Positions 53,709-62,175 of a stretch of 64,000 nt of DNA are shown here, piece by piece. The stretch spans positions 3,662,501-3,726,500 of the forward strand of contig NZ_AP023243.1 in the NCBI RefSeq assembly GCF_016756495.1, written 5' to 3'. The translations under genes were made by a program, and so were the position numbers. Within the stretch, counting starts at the first letter, position 1; every line of letters starts with the position of its first letter. Under the pieces are notes generated by a model. That model worked only from the letters and a program-made list of their open reading frames with translations, made no database searches and had not been told where the DNA came from. The DNA comes from Mesorhizobium sp. 113-3-3. GTDB taxonomy: Bacteria; Pseudomonadota; Alphaproteobacteria; Rhizobiales; Rhizobiaceae.

Positions 53709-53761
53709 GGTTGCAAGATAAAACTGTTCTGCCTATCCAGCAAGTGGTTTCAACTTAAAAC
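53709..53761. promoter_or_regulatory. Two 16-bp direct repeats between HxlR and MFS genes
   Basis: GGTTGCAAGATAAAAC (53709-53724) and GGTTTCAACTTAAAAC (53746-53761) match at 13 of 16 positions with a 37-base period. The gap is AT-rich against its surroundings. These are good candidates for HxlR dimer sites controlling both genes. Confidence 0.5.
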
Positions 53762-53779
53762 CTCTTTGCGGAGAGCGAC

Positions 53780-55024
53780 ATGAACATGCAGGTGGTGAAC
53801 GGCACGGCGACAGGCACGGAGCGGTCCGATGGGTCGCCACAGATCGTGCCGTCGTCACCCCCGGGACTGTCGGGAATGATGGCGCTGGTCTTCGCCATTG
53901 CCTGCGGCCTGAGCGTCGCCAATGTCTATTTCGCCCATCCGCTGCTCGACGCCATGGCGCATGATTTCGCCATCGCGCCGGCCTCGGTCGGCATCGTGGT
54001 GACGGTGACGCAGATCGGCTATGCGCTCGGCCTGTTCTTCATCGTGCCGCTCGGCGACCTGTTCGACCGCCGCAAGCTGATCGTCGGGCAGGCGGTCCTT
54101 TCCGCCGTGGCGCTGATCGCGGTCGCGGTCGCGCCGAGCGCGGCGATGCTGCTCGCAAGCCTTGCCGTTGTCGGACTGCTTGCCGTGGTGGTGCAGGTGC
54201 TGGTGGCTTACGCCGCCGACCTTGCCGAGCCGTCAGAGCGGGGGCGGGCGGTCGGCACCGTCACCAGTGGCGTCATCCTTGGCATCCTGCTCGCCCGCTT
54301 CGTCGCCGGTGTCGTCGCCGACTTCGCCGGCTGGCGCTGGGTCTATCTGGCCTCGGCGGCGCTGACGCTGGTGACGGCGGTGGTTCTGTTCGTCATCCTG
54401 CCGCGTCAAGAGGCGGAGCGGCCCCGCACATCCTATCCGCGCTTGCTCGGTTCGGTGGTGCTGCTGTTCGTGCAGGAGCCGCTGCTGCGCGTGCGCGCGG
54501 TGCTCGCCATGCTGATCTTCGCCACCTTCAACGTGCTCTGGGCACCGCTGGTGCTGCCGCTCAGTGCCGCGCCGTTCTCACTCTCTCACACCGAGATCGG
54601 GTTGTTCGGCCTTGCCGGCGTCGCTGGCGCTCTCGGTGCTCGCTGGACAGGCGGCCTCGTCGATCGCGGGCGCGGGCAACTGGTCACAGGGCTCAGCCTG
54701 TTGCTGATGGCGGTAGCCTGGCTGCCGATTGCCTTGATGGGCCTGTCGCTGTGGCTGCTCGTCGCCGGCATGGTCATGCTGGACCTGGCGATCCAGGCGG
54801 TCCATGTCACCAACCAGAGCCTGATCTTCGCGCGCCGGCCGGATGCGCGCAGCCGGCTGGTCGGCGGCTACATGATCTTCTATTCGCTCGGCAGCGCGCT
54901 AGGCTCCATCGCCTCGACCATGATTTTTGGCGCCTGGGGCTGGAGCGGTGTTTGCATGCTTGGCGGCGGTGTCGCTCTGGCGGCGCTGGTGTTCTGGGTG
55001 GCGACGCTAAGGCTAGGGCACTAG
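53780..55024 (+). CDS. MFS transporter (arabinose-efflux/YnfM-like type)
   Basis: This is a 414-residue, 12-helix MFS exporter. The motif A loop is GDLFDRRKLIVGQ near residue 93, and SLSVANVYFAHPLLD-like text (GLSVANVYFAHPLLDAMA) near residue 50 marks the subfamily. GGAGAG precedes the ATG. The divergent HxlR gene implies inducible expression; the substrate is unknown. Confidence 0.9.
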   Translation: MNMQVVNGTATGTERSDGSPQIVPSSPPGLSGMMALVFAIACGLSVANVYFAHPLLDAMAHDFAIAPASVGIVVTVTQIGYALGLFFIVPLGDLFDRRKLIVGQAVLSAVALIAVAVAPSAAMLLASLAVVGLLAVVVQVLVAYAADLAEPSERGRAVGTVTSGVILGILLARFVAGVVADFAGWRWVYLASAALTLVTAVVLFVILPRQEAERPRTSYPRLLGSVVLLFVQEPLLRVRAVLAMLIFATFNVLWAPLVLPLSAAPFSLSHTEIGLFGLAGVAGALGARWTGGLVDRGRGQLVTGLSLLLMAVAWLPIALMGLSLWLLVAGMVMLDLAIQAVHVTNQSLIFARRPDARSRLVGGYMIFYSLGSALGSIASTMIFGAWGWSGVCMLGGGVALAALVFWVATLRLGH

Positions 55025-55495
55025 TTAGGGCGGGGTATCAAGCAACGGTTGCCGTTTGCGAACCCATTCGCCAGCTTCGGCATCCCACGGCCAAACCCCG
55101 GAAGTTGTTGGAAAAATTAGCTGCATAATCCGGAAATCCGAGCCGTCGTAGAACCAGATATCCCAACCGAAATGTTCAGGATAGTGGTCCGGATGGACCG
55201 AGCCGAACTGACAGTCGAAGCCGCCTCCCAAGAACCCTGACGCCCGCCCTCCGACGCTGAACCTCTCGCCGCTGCGCACTCGTCGGCAATACTTGTTGAT
55301 GATGGTATGCGAAAGTTCCGGCTTGAGTCCGACGACGACCAGTTCAGGGACTTTGAAATTGTGTTCTATCCCCACCGAGTACGCGAATGGCGGATTCTCG
55401 TCCTCCTCCAGCACATAGAGGATATGACAGCCATACTCTTCGATATCGGCGAGCGCCTTGGCTTCCTCGGGGTCTTTGGCTTCTCTACTCGGCAT
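55025..55495 (-). CDS. DUF4262 domain protein
   Basis: This is a 156-residue cytoplasmic protein of the DUF4262 family, recognised from YGCHILYVLEEDENPPFAYSVGIEH and PELVVVGL. The C-terminal half has FGWDIWFYDG and FPTTSGVWPWD. Function is unknown; relatives occur in nucleotide-hydrolase-like and immunity contexts. Its start overlaps the end of the maiA-like gene by 11 bases, and its stop abuts the MFS stop. Base composition looks less GC-rich than its neighbours. Confidence 0.82.
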   Translation of the reverse strand: MPSREAKDPEEAKALADIEEYGCHILYVLEEDENPPFAYSVGIEHNFKVPELVVVGLKPELSHTIINKYCRRVRSGERFSVGGRASGFLGGGFDCQFGSVHPDHYPEHFGWDIWFYDGSDFRIMQLIFPTTSGVWPWDAEAGEWVRKRQPLLDTPP

Positions 55496-56135
55496 CGATC
55501 TGGTTCTGCGGCGCGGCTTTCTGGAAGGCCGGCAGCGCCATGCAGGCGCCGTTGATGCGGGCTATCGTCGGGTAGGGTGTCAGGTCGACGCCGAAGCGGG
55601 CGTTGCTCGCGATCTGGGCCGCCAGGCAGATATCGGAGAGGCCCGGCGCCTCGCCATGGCAGAATGTTCCCGTCTGAGGCGAGGAAGCCAGAATCTTTTC
55701 AAGCGGCTGAAAGCCTTCGTTCACCCAGTGGCGGAACCAGTTGGTGATGTCCTGGTCGCCGGCGCCGAACAAGGTGCGCAGCGAGGTCAGCACGCGCAGA
55801 TTGTTCACCGGGTGGATGTCACAGGCAATCATCTGCGCCAGCATGCGCACGCGCGCCCGGCCAAGCGGGTCCTTCGGCAGCAGCGGCGGTTCGGGATGGA
55901 TCTCGTCGAGATATTCGATGATCGCCAGCGACTGCGTCAAAAGCGTGCCGTCGTCGAGCACCAAAGCCGGCACCAGCCCTTGCGGATTGACCGCGAGATA
56001 GGCTGGTTCCAGATGTTCGCCATGGCGCAGATGATGCGGGACATAGTCATAGCTCAGCCCCTTCATCTCCAGCGCGATCCGCGCCCGATAGGAGGTGGAG
56101 GAGCGATAGTAATTGTGCAGGACGAGTTCGCTCAT
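55485..56135 (-). CDS. maiA: Maleylacetoacetate/maleylpyruvate isomerase (zeta-class GST)
   Basis: This is a 216-residue glutathione transferase of the zeta class. The active-site motif SSTSYRARIAL is at residues 12-22 and NPQGLVPALVLDDG forms the glutathione site. It isomerises maleylacetoacetate (tyrosine or homogentisate breakdown) or maleylpyruvate (gentisate breakdown). The upstream fumarylacetoacetate hydrolase-type gene ends five bases before its start, so the two act in sequence. The symbol assumes the tyrosine route. Confidence 0.88.
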   Translation of the reverse strand: MSELVLHNYYRSSTSYRARIALEMKGLSYDYVPHHLRHGEHLEPAYLAVNPQGLVPALVLDDGTLLTQSLAIIEYLDEIHPEPPLLPKDPLGRARVRMLAQMIACDIHPVNNLRVLTSLRTLFGAGDQDITNWFRHWVNEGFQPLEKILASSPQTGTFCHGEAPGLSDICLAAQIASNARFGVDLTPYPTIARINGACMALPAFQKAAPQNQIDAE

Positions 56136-56139
56136 GCGC

Positions 56140-56835
56140 TCACTTCGGCTGGCCAATGGTCACTTCGATCGTGCCGATGCCGTCGACGCCGCCGGTCATG
56201 GTCTCGCCCGGCTTCACGGCGCCGACACCGGCCGGCGTGCCGGTGAAGATCAGGTCGCCGGCCTGCAATTCCACGCCCTCGCTGCAGATCGAGACAATGT
56301 CCGCTATCGGCCAGATCAGCTCGGTGAGATCGGCGTCCTGCCGGACCTTGCCGTCGACGGCAAGCCAGATGCGCCCTTTCGTCGGGTGGCCGGTCTTTTG
56401 CGCCGGCACCAGTGGCCCGCAAGGGGCGGAACGATCGAAGGCCTTCGACCAGTCCCAGGGCCGCGCCGCCTTCTTGGCCTCGTCCTGGAGATCGCGCCGG
56501 GTGAGGTCGATGCCGACGCCATAACCCCAGACATGCTCCAGCGCCCGCTCGCGCGCAATGCGGAAGCCCGGTTTGCCGACCGCGGCGACCAGTTCGATTT
56601 CGTGGTGCAGATTGGCCGTCAGCGGCGGGTAGGCGATCACGGTGCCGGAATCGACCACCGCGTCGGCCGGCTTGGTGAAGAAGAAGGGCGGATCGCGTTC
56701 GTCATTGCCGAATTCGCGCGCGTGCGCCGCATAGTTGCGGCCGACGCAGAAAATGCGCCGCACGGCAAAACGCTCGGCCGACCCGCTGATGGCGACGGAG
56801 GGCGTTGATTGGACGGGAAGGACGAAGGCGGTCAT
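56140..56835 (-). CDS. Fumarylacetoacetate hydrolase family protein
   Basis: This is a 231-residue FAH-fold hydrolase. It carries RIFCVGRNYAAHAREFG near residue 30, the metal ligands in HHEIELVAAVGK, and the terminal FTGTPAGVGAVKPGE signature. Its short length fits the fumarylpyruvate hydrolase/acylpyruvase group better than full fumarylacetoacetase, which would point to a gentisate-type pathway. It precedes the isomerase gene in the same operon. The start MTAFVLPVQ was chosen over a 29-codon upstream extension. Confidence 0.88.
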   Translation of the reverse strand: MTAFVLPVQSTPSVAISGSAERFAVRRIFCVGRNYAAHAREFGNDERDPPFFFTKPADAVVDSGTVIAYPPLTANLHHEIELVAAVGKPGFRIARERALEHVWGYGVGIDLTRRDLQDEAKKAARPWDWSKAFDRSAPCGPLVPAQKTGHPTKGRIWLAVDGKVRQDADLTELIWPIADIVSICSEGVELQAGDLIFTGTPAGVGAVKPGETMTGGVDGIGTIEVTIGQPK

Positions 56836-57060
56836 GGTGGTCTCTACGTTGGATATCGGGTTGCTGGCGGCACCTTCGGCCGATTTTGGGGGCCGGGCAA
56901 GGCGTCGCTTTTCATAAAGCACGGGCTTTGCCGGGGCTGTATAAGGAATTCAAGGTTCCCATCACTTTGCAGCGGCCTATCAACGCGCGATAGACTATTT
57001 GCCAATAATCCGGCCATGGTCGCGGGGCTATGGTGTGGCCGGTAAACCGGAACGAGCCAC

Positions 57061-57744
57061 ATGACAGCATCCAACGATCGCGCCCGGTTCCTGATCATCG
57101 ACGACCACCCGCTGTTTCGCGAGGCGCTGCACAGCGCCGTGCAGATGGCCTATCCGGAGGTCGACACGGTCGAGGCGCGCTCGATCGCCGAGGCGCTCGA
57201 TCTCCTGGCCGACGCCAAGCCTTTCGACCTTGCGCTGCTCGATCTCTCAATGCCTGACGTGCACGGCTTCGAAGGGCTGCTGCAGCTCAGGACCCGCTAT
57301 CCGCGCCTGCCGGTGGTGATCGTGTCCGGCTACGAGGAGCCGCGCATCATTTCCGAGGCCTTGTCCTATGGCGCTGCCGGCTTCATCCCGAAATCGGCGC
57401 GCAAAAGCGATCTGGCCGCCGCCATCCGCTCGGTGATGGACGGCGCCATCTATGTGCCGGAAACCTATGAAGGCCAGCCGGCGGACGCTGACAGCATCGA
57501 CCGCGCCGACATGGTCCAGCGCTTGTCCAAGCTGACGCCGCAGCAACTGCGCGTGCTGCAGATGCTGCGCCAGGGCCTGCTCAACAAGCAGATCGCCTAC
57601 GAGCTGCAGGTCGGCGAGACCACGGTCAAGGCGCATGTCTCGGAGATCCTGCGCAAGCTCAACGTCTACAGCCGCACGCAAGCGGTGATCGAGGTTTCGA
57701 AGCTGGACAATGCGGAGCTTTTCAGGGATCAGGCGGGGTTTTGA
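57061..57744 (+). CDS. NarL/LuxR family response regulator
   Basis: This is a 227-residue two-domain response regulator. The receiver domain has the acidic pair in LIIDDHP, phospho-acceptor Asp61 in LLDLSMPD and Lys in GFIPKSA. The C-terminal LuxR helix-turn-helix is LTPQQLRVLQMLRQGLLNKQIAYEL...TTVKAHVSEILRKL. It lies tail to tail with the cluster of the hybrid kinase and FIST gene and is the likely output of that kinase. It resembles the AgmR/ErbR type. Confidence 0.92.
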   Translation: MTASNDRARFLIIDDHPLFREALHSAVQMAYPEVDTVEARSIAEALDLLADAKPFDLALLDLSMPDVHGFEGLLQLRTRYPRLPVVIVSGYEEPRIISEALSYGAAGFIPKSARKSDLAAAIRSVMDGAIYVPETYEGQPADADSIDRADMVQRLSKLTPQQLRVLQMLRQGLLNKQIAYELQVGETTVKAHVSEILRKLNVYSRTQAVIEVSKLDNAELFRDQAGF

Positions 57745-57832
57745 GCGGTGGGCCGATACTCCTGCAAACGAAGCAGCAACATGCCGCGATCCGGTGAGAA
57801 TGATGTCTCAATGGCGTTTCATCTGCTAGCAC

Positions 57833-58267
57833 CTATCCGAATGATATAGACGAAATGATTTCTCTCGCTTCGCCTAGTTCTTCGTCGATGAGGTCGTATT
57901 CGTCACCTTGGGCAAGGTAGGTCACGAATGCAAAATCGCTTCCATCGGACAAGTACCATGCCGAAAAGGTTTGATCTGTCGTCTGTGACGAAACGCCAAC
58001 ACACATTACGTCGCCAAATTCTGTCGTAAAAATCCGCTCGACATCTATGAAATTGTTTCGACAGAACTCAGTCATAAATGACCTGAGAGCCTCGAAATTC
58101 GCGTTTGGCTTTTCCCCACTGCGATATTTCGCAATAGAGAATTGGAGGGCGCCGCCAGCATCTGATGCCTTAGCCAAGGTAGGTGGCGATCTCCCGGGAA
58201 GGTCGTCAGTTACGTCTTCCCATCCGATGGGCGCGTCGAAGGTGATGCCATGGAATTGAACTATCAT
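57833..58267 (-). CDS. Small protein of DcrB/immunity-like type
   Basis: This 144-residue protein without signal peptide opens VQFHGITFDAPIGWEDVT, a pattern seen in DcrB-like and Imm-type proteins, and is rich in Phe, Ser and Asp. Its coding sequence is clearly less GC-rich than the surroundings. It follows another unusual small gene after 48 bases. No toxin gene lies near. It may be an orphan immunity protein; that is inference only. Confidence 0.7.
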   Translation of the reverse strand: MIVQFHGITFDAPIGWEDVTDDLPGRSPPTLAKASDAGGALQFSIAKYRSGEKPNANFEALRSFMTEFCRNNFIDVERIFTTEFGDVMCVGVSSQTTDQTFSAWYLSDGSDFAFVTYLAQGDEYDLIDEELGEAREIISSISFG

Positions 58268-58315
58268 TGGATTTACCGGATCTCTCAGTCGAGCATGGTG
58301 AACACACCGCATTGT

Positions 58316-58747
58316 TCACGGCACCGCGTCCGCGCGCATTAGCGTGACACGCCTGATCTGATCTGCATGAGGCTGATATTCGATGTGTATGGAATGATGC
58401 GCCTCATCAAATCGGTCCCAAGGGCCGAATTCACCCAAAAAAGGATCGCTCCGTGCGGCGCCGCTTCTTGAGGGCGCGCCAAAGCAGCTCAGCACATCGT
58501 TGCGGCTGAATGAAAAAGGAATGTCCGAGAGGTCCCGATCTAAATTGTCGGCCTCTATGAATATGGTGTCTATCATTTCGTCGTCATCGCAGATGAAGGA
58601 AAATCTGTTGCGGGCAGAAACGTAATGTATACGGATTTCCGGAAGATCGTCGGTAACAGTTCGTTGGAATTTCCAGGATTCAAACGGTGGTAACGTCAAA
58701 AGGGATGACGCCGGCTTTCCCAGATAGGCAAGCATCGCGTTGGCCAT
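58316..58747 (-). CDS. Hypothetical protein downstream of the hybrid kinase
   Basis: This is a 143-residue acidic protein with no recognised family. A hydrophobic first stretch (ANAMLAYLG) is too short for a signal peptide. The middle reads RNRFSFICDDDEMIDTIFIEAD. The ATG lies two bases after the kinase stop, so it is read from the same message. Base composition is lower in GC than the kinase gene. Together with the next gene it looks like an acquired pair of immunity-type proteins. Confidence 0.7.
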   Translation of the reverse strand: MANAMLAYLGKPASSLLTLPPFESWKFQRTVTDDLPEIRIHYVSARNRFSFICDDDEMIDTIFIEADNLDRDLSDIPFSFSRNDVLSCFGAPSRSGAARSDPFLGEFGPWDRFDEAHHSIHIEYQPHADQIRRVTLMRADAVP

Positions 58748-58749
58748 TC

Positions 58750-60090
58750 TCAAGCCAGCAAATGCGCCAGCAGCGCCCGCAGTTGCGCCGGTTTCAGTGG
58801 TTTGCGCATCAGTTCGATGCCGCCGGCGCGGGCGGCCTTGGCGACGGCCTCGGAACTGTCGGCGGTGACGATCAGCGCCGGTACGGCGCGGCCGAGATAG
58901 TCGCGGACTTCCGATATGGTGGCGGTGCCGAGGTCGCCGCCGTCAAGATGTTGGTCCGCAATGACGATGTCGGGCACCCAGTCGGTGTCGCCGAGCAGGT
59001 CCAGCGCGTCGTCGGTCGAGGTCGCGGACCGCACCAGGCACTGCCAGCGCTCGAGCAGGAAGGTCATGGCCTCCAGCACCTCGGTGTCGTTCTCGACGAG
59101 CAGCACCTTGGTGCCGAAAAGGCCGTAGCCGCGCGACCGTTCCAGGCTGGTGGCGCTGGCGATGGCGTCGGCCGGCGCACCGATGCCGACGGGCACATCG
59201 ATATGGAAGATCGTGCCGCGCCCGACCCTCGACGAGAAGGTCACGGGGTGGCCGAGCGCGCCGGCCATGCGGCGCACGATGGCGAGCCCGAGCCCGAGGC
59301 CGCCGCCGTCGAGCCCGGCATTGGCAGGCAAGGTGCCGCGATGGAATTCCTCGAACACCGCCTCGCGCTGGTCCTCGGGAATGCCGCAGCCGGTATCGGC
59401 GACATCGATGCGGATCGTGTCGCCGCGATGCCTGGTGCCGACGAGCACGCCACCCGAGCGGGTATAGCCCAGCGCGTTGGAGAGGATGTTCTGCAGGATG
59501 CGGCGCAGCAGCGTGCGGTCGGAGCGGACCACGGCATTGACCTGCCGGAATTTCAGCGACAACCCCTTGATTTCCGCGACCGGCTGGAAATCCGAGCGCA
59601 GCGACGAGAACAGCGCCTCCAGGCTGACATCGCCTATGTCGGGGTGCACCACGCCGGCATCGAGCTTGGAAATGTCGAGCAAGGTGCGCAGCAGGTCCTC
59701 CATCGTTTCCAGCGAGCGCTCGACCTGCCGCACCAGTTTCCTGCCTTCGTCGCTGGTCTGCACCTCGGCGAGCGCCGAGACGGATAGGTGAGCCGCGTTC
59801 AGCGGCTGCAGCACGTCATGGCTGGCGGCGGCGAGGAACCTCGTCTTGGACAGGTTCGCGAATTCGGCGTTCTCCTTGGCGGCGCTGAGGTCGATGTTGG
59901 ACTGTTCCAGCCGCCGGAGCGTCGAGTGCAGTTCCTCGGTGCGCGTGCGCACCCGGTTTTCGAGTGAGATGGCGGTCTGGAACAGCGAGAAGGCATTGCC
60001 TTGCTGGTCCATCGAGCGCTCGACGCGGCTGACCAGGGCGGCGTTGATCTTCTTCAGCTTTTCGAGGTCGTTTATGTCCTTGAGTGGCAT
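58750..60090 (-). CDS. Hybrid sensor histidine kinase (NahK-like)
   Basis: This is a 446-residue cytoplasmic hybrid kinase. A coiled-coil N-terminus leads to the H-box with His91 in AAASHDVLQPL, an ATPase domain (NILSNALGYT, DTGCGIP, GLGLGLAIV) and a C-terminal receiver with Asp379 in VIADQHLD. There is no PAS or membrane sensor domain, so its input must come from a partner. The FIST protein encoded 18 bases upstream is the natural candidate, as NosP is for NahK in Pseudomonas. Confidence 0.92.
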   Translation of the reverse strand: MPLKDINDLEKLKKINAALVSRVERSMDQQGNAFSLFQTAISLENRVRTRTEELHSTLRRLEQSNIDLSAAKENAEFANLSKTRFLAAASHDVLQPLNAAHLSVSALAEVQTSDEGRKLVRQVERSLETMEDLLRTLLDISKLDAGVVHPDIGDVSLEALFSSLRSDFQPVAEIKGLSLKFRQVNAVVRSDRTLLRRILQNILSNALGYTRSGGVLVGTRHRGDTIRIDVADTGCGIPEDQREAVFEEFHRGTLPANAGLDGGGLGLGLAIVRRMAGALGHPVTFSSRVGRGTIFHIDVPVGIGAPADAIASATSLERSRGYGLFGTKVLLVENDTEVLEAMTFLLERWQCLVRSATSTDDALDLLGDTDWVPDIVIADQHLDGGDLGTATISEVRDYLGRAVPALIVTADSSEAVAKAARAGGIELMRKPLKPAQLRALLAHLLA

Positions 60091-60108
60091 CGTTTCATTC
60101 TGCGGCCC

Positions 60109-61245
60109 TTATTCCGCCGCTTGCCGTTCGCCAAAGGCGATGCCGGTGAAGGTCTGGTTCAAATGCATTGACCGGTACTGCTCGCCATAGGTGCCGAAGC
60201 CGACGACATTGTTGACCCGGTAGAGTTCCGAAATGTCACGAAAGACCTGCCGGTTGCGCGCGTCGAGCCTGCGCAGCACGCAGTCGAAGCCGAGGATCAG
60301 GTCGATGCCGCCGAGCCTCTCCTCGACCTCGCGCAGGGCCGCGCGTGTCGATTCCACCATGTCCTTGGGCTGGGCGATCGACAGCACGACGCCGTCGTCG
60401 ATGGCGCAGAAGAAAGACAGCGAGCCATCCGCGTGCATCTTCTGGATCGACCGGCAGTAGTATTCGCCGCCTACCTTCACCACCACCGGATGCGAGGCGA
60501 AGCTAAGCGGCGTCAGGGTCTGCGGCAGGATGCCGACGGAAGCGGCATATTCCTCAGCCGCGTTGGTGGCATTGAACTCGCGCACGATGCGGTGATCGGC
60601 ATCGGACGCCGTTACCACCAGCTTTTCGTCGGTCGGAACGAAATTGTCGGTCTTGAAGACGTGGAACGGAATTTCCGTGGATATCAGCACGATGATGGCG
60701 CTGTCCGAGGTGACCCTGCCATTCGAGATAAGGCGCGTCGTCTCGAATTTCAGATCGTCGCCGGCTGAGCCGCCGAGCAGCGGGATGTCGTCAAGACCCC
60801 AGTGGATGGCCGAGCTGACCGCTTCCTCGGCATAGGACAGCCCATCGATGAAGCAGAGCGCGAAGGTGTTCCTGGTCCGCTCGCCGCCCACCCTGACGCG
60901 CAGCGCGCGCCGCAAGGCCTCGACCTCGCCCGTGATCCTGTCCATGCCCGACGAGGATAGATTGTCGACCATGGCGCTGACCGCGGTGAACGCCGCCGAG
61001 GGAAGCAGCATCGCCAGCATATGGCCCTCCTCAAGCCCCTGCGGCGTGATCTCGCCGGCGGTGGAGCAGCCGGCATGGTGGAGCCCCGGCGCATGCGCCG
61101 AGAGTGCCCGCGAGAGGGCGCCGGCCTCGACGAGGCTCTGGGAAAAGAACACGAGGGCAAAGCCGGCGTCGATTGCCGCAACCTCGCTGGCCACCGCGCG
61201 AGCGAAAGCATCCAGGTCGGGCTCGTCCGTGGTCAGCGCCGACAA
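60109..61245 (-). CDS. FIST domain sensor protein (NosP-like)
   Basis: This is a 378-residue protein with FIST-N (about residues 25-215, with [15 protein letters not shown] and [12 protein letters not shown]) followed by FIST-C (ending [22 protein letters not shown] in short marks GFGTYGEQY and NQTFTG). FIST proteins bind small ligands; the NosP subgroup binds heme and senses nitric oxide, signalling through an adjacent hybrid kinase. That kinase gene follows after 18 bases. The start is doubtful: TTG at 61245 is used, but codons upstream reading TRYACG look like the usual FIST beginning, and no ATG is in frame. Confidence 0.88.
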   Translation of the reverse strand: MSALTTDEPDLDAFARAVASEVAAIDAGFALVFFSQSLVEAGALSRALSAHAPGLHHAGCSTAGEITPQGLEEGHMLAMLLPSAAFTAVSAMVDNLSSSGMDRITGEVEALRRALRVRVGGERTRNTFALCFIDGLSYAEEAVSSAIHWGLDDIPLLGGSAGDDLKFETTRLISNGRVTSDSAIIVLISTEIPFHVFKTDNFVPTDEKLVVTASDADHRIVREFNATNAAEEYAASVGILPQTLTPLSFASHPVVVKVGGEYYCRSIQKMHADGSLSFFCAIDDGVVLSIAQPKDMVESTRAALREVEERLGGIDLILGFDCVLRRLDARNRQVFRDISELYRVNNVVGFGTYGEQYRSMHLNQTFTGIAFGERQAAE

Positions 61246-61559
61246 GCCGCAGGCGTAGCGCGTCCGTGAACTGGTCAGCGGCGTTCTCCCGCATTTCCTC
61301 CAACGCTGTTTTATACGCGGCTGTTTTTACAGGCTTCTGGCGCGCAGGCGTCGAAGGATATTGTTGCTTCCATTCGGCGGTTTGGCAATGGGGCGAGGGG
61401 AATGCACCTTCGTGCCTTGGCCATGACCGAAAGTACAATGATCCAGCTTTTCCGTCGCGCTGTTTTTTGCGCGTTGTGCGGTGTACGAATAGCGCATGGC
61501 CGAAGTGCCAGCGGCGCGTCGGCAGCGTGATGACCAAGGTTGATACCCAGGGAGGATTC
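61246..61559. other. 314-base divergent region between FIST gene and coxS
   Basis: No further gene is convincing here. It should hold the promoters of both directions. On the minus strand GGAGGAAATG lies about 45 bases before the annotated FIST start but in another frame. Confidence 0.5.
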
Positions 61560-62060
61560 ATGTCGGACGTTTCGTTGATGGTGAACGGCAAGCGGGTCAG
61601 CGGGACCGCCGAGGACCGAACGCTGCTGGTTCACTTCCTGCGCGAGAATCTCGGCCTGACCGGCACTCATGTCGGCTGCGACACCTCGCAATGCGGGGCC
61701 TGCGTCGTCCATGTCGACGGCAAGGCGGTGAAGTCCTGCACCATGCTCGCGGTACAGGCGTCCGGCTCGAGCGTTGTAACGATCGAAGGTCTCGCCAACG
61801 GCGCCGACCTGCATCCCGTGCAGGCCGCCTTCAAGGAACATCACGGCCTGCAATGCGGCTTCTGCACGCCTGGCATGATCATGATGGCAACCGACATGAT
61901 CAACCGCCATCCCGAAGGCCTCGACGAGGCGACGGTGCGGGCCGAGCTGGAAGGCAACATCTGCCGTTGCACCGGCTACCACAACATCGTCAAGGCGATC
62001 CTCGCCGCATCGAAGACGATGGCGAAGGGGACCAAGGGCAAGGCCAAGCAAGCAGCGTGA
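61560..62060 (+). CDS. coxS: Aerobic CO dehydrogenase-type small subunit, 2Fe-2S
   Basis: This is a 166-residue iron-sulfur subunit of the xanthine oxidase family. Cys40, 45, 48 and 60 form the plant-type cluster site and Cys99, 102, 135 and 137 the second [2Fe-2S] site (QCGFC and CRC). It carries electrons from the molybdenum subunit encoded downstream to the FAD subunit. GGAGG seven bases before ATG fixes the start. Long upstream frames overlap the FIST promoter and are discarded. Confidence 0.93.
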   Translation: MSDVSLMVNGKRVSGTAEDRTLLVHFLRENLGLTGTHVGCDTSQCGACVVHVDGKAVKSCTMLAVQASGSSVVTIEGLANGADLHPVQAAFKEHHGLQCGFCTPGMIMMATDMINRHPEGLDEATVRAELEGNICRCTGYHNIVKAILAASKTMAKGTKGKAKQAA

Positions 62061-62080
62061 GATGAACAAGGCAGTAGGGC

Positions 62081-62142
62081 AGTAGGGCAGTAAGGCAGTA
62101 GGGAACCAGAAGAAAATTTCCCTACTGCCTTACTGCCCTACT
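62081..62142 (+). repeat. 25-bp perfect hairpin built of GCAGTAGG repeats between coxS and coxL
   Basis: Bases 62081-62105 are the exact reverse complement of 62118-62142, with a 12-base loop. The left arm is part of four near-copies of GGCAGTAG beginning near 62070. The stem falls in the intercistronic gap 20 bases after the coxS stop and about 33 bases before the coxL start. Confidence 0.85.
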
Positions 62143-62175
62143 CACCTACTCCCCTAAATTCGGGAGGAATTTCTG

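Noticed and set aside
62070..62142. CRISPR-like array from repeated GGCAGTAG units
   Set aside because: The units are 8 bases long, contiguous and without spacers, and there are no cas genes.
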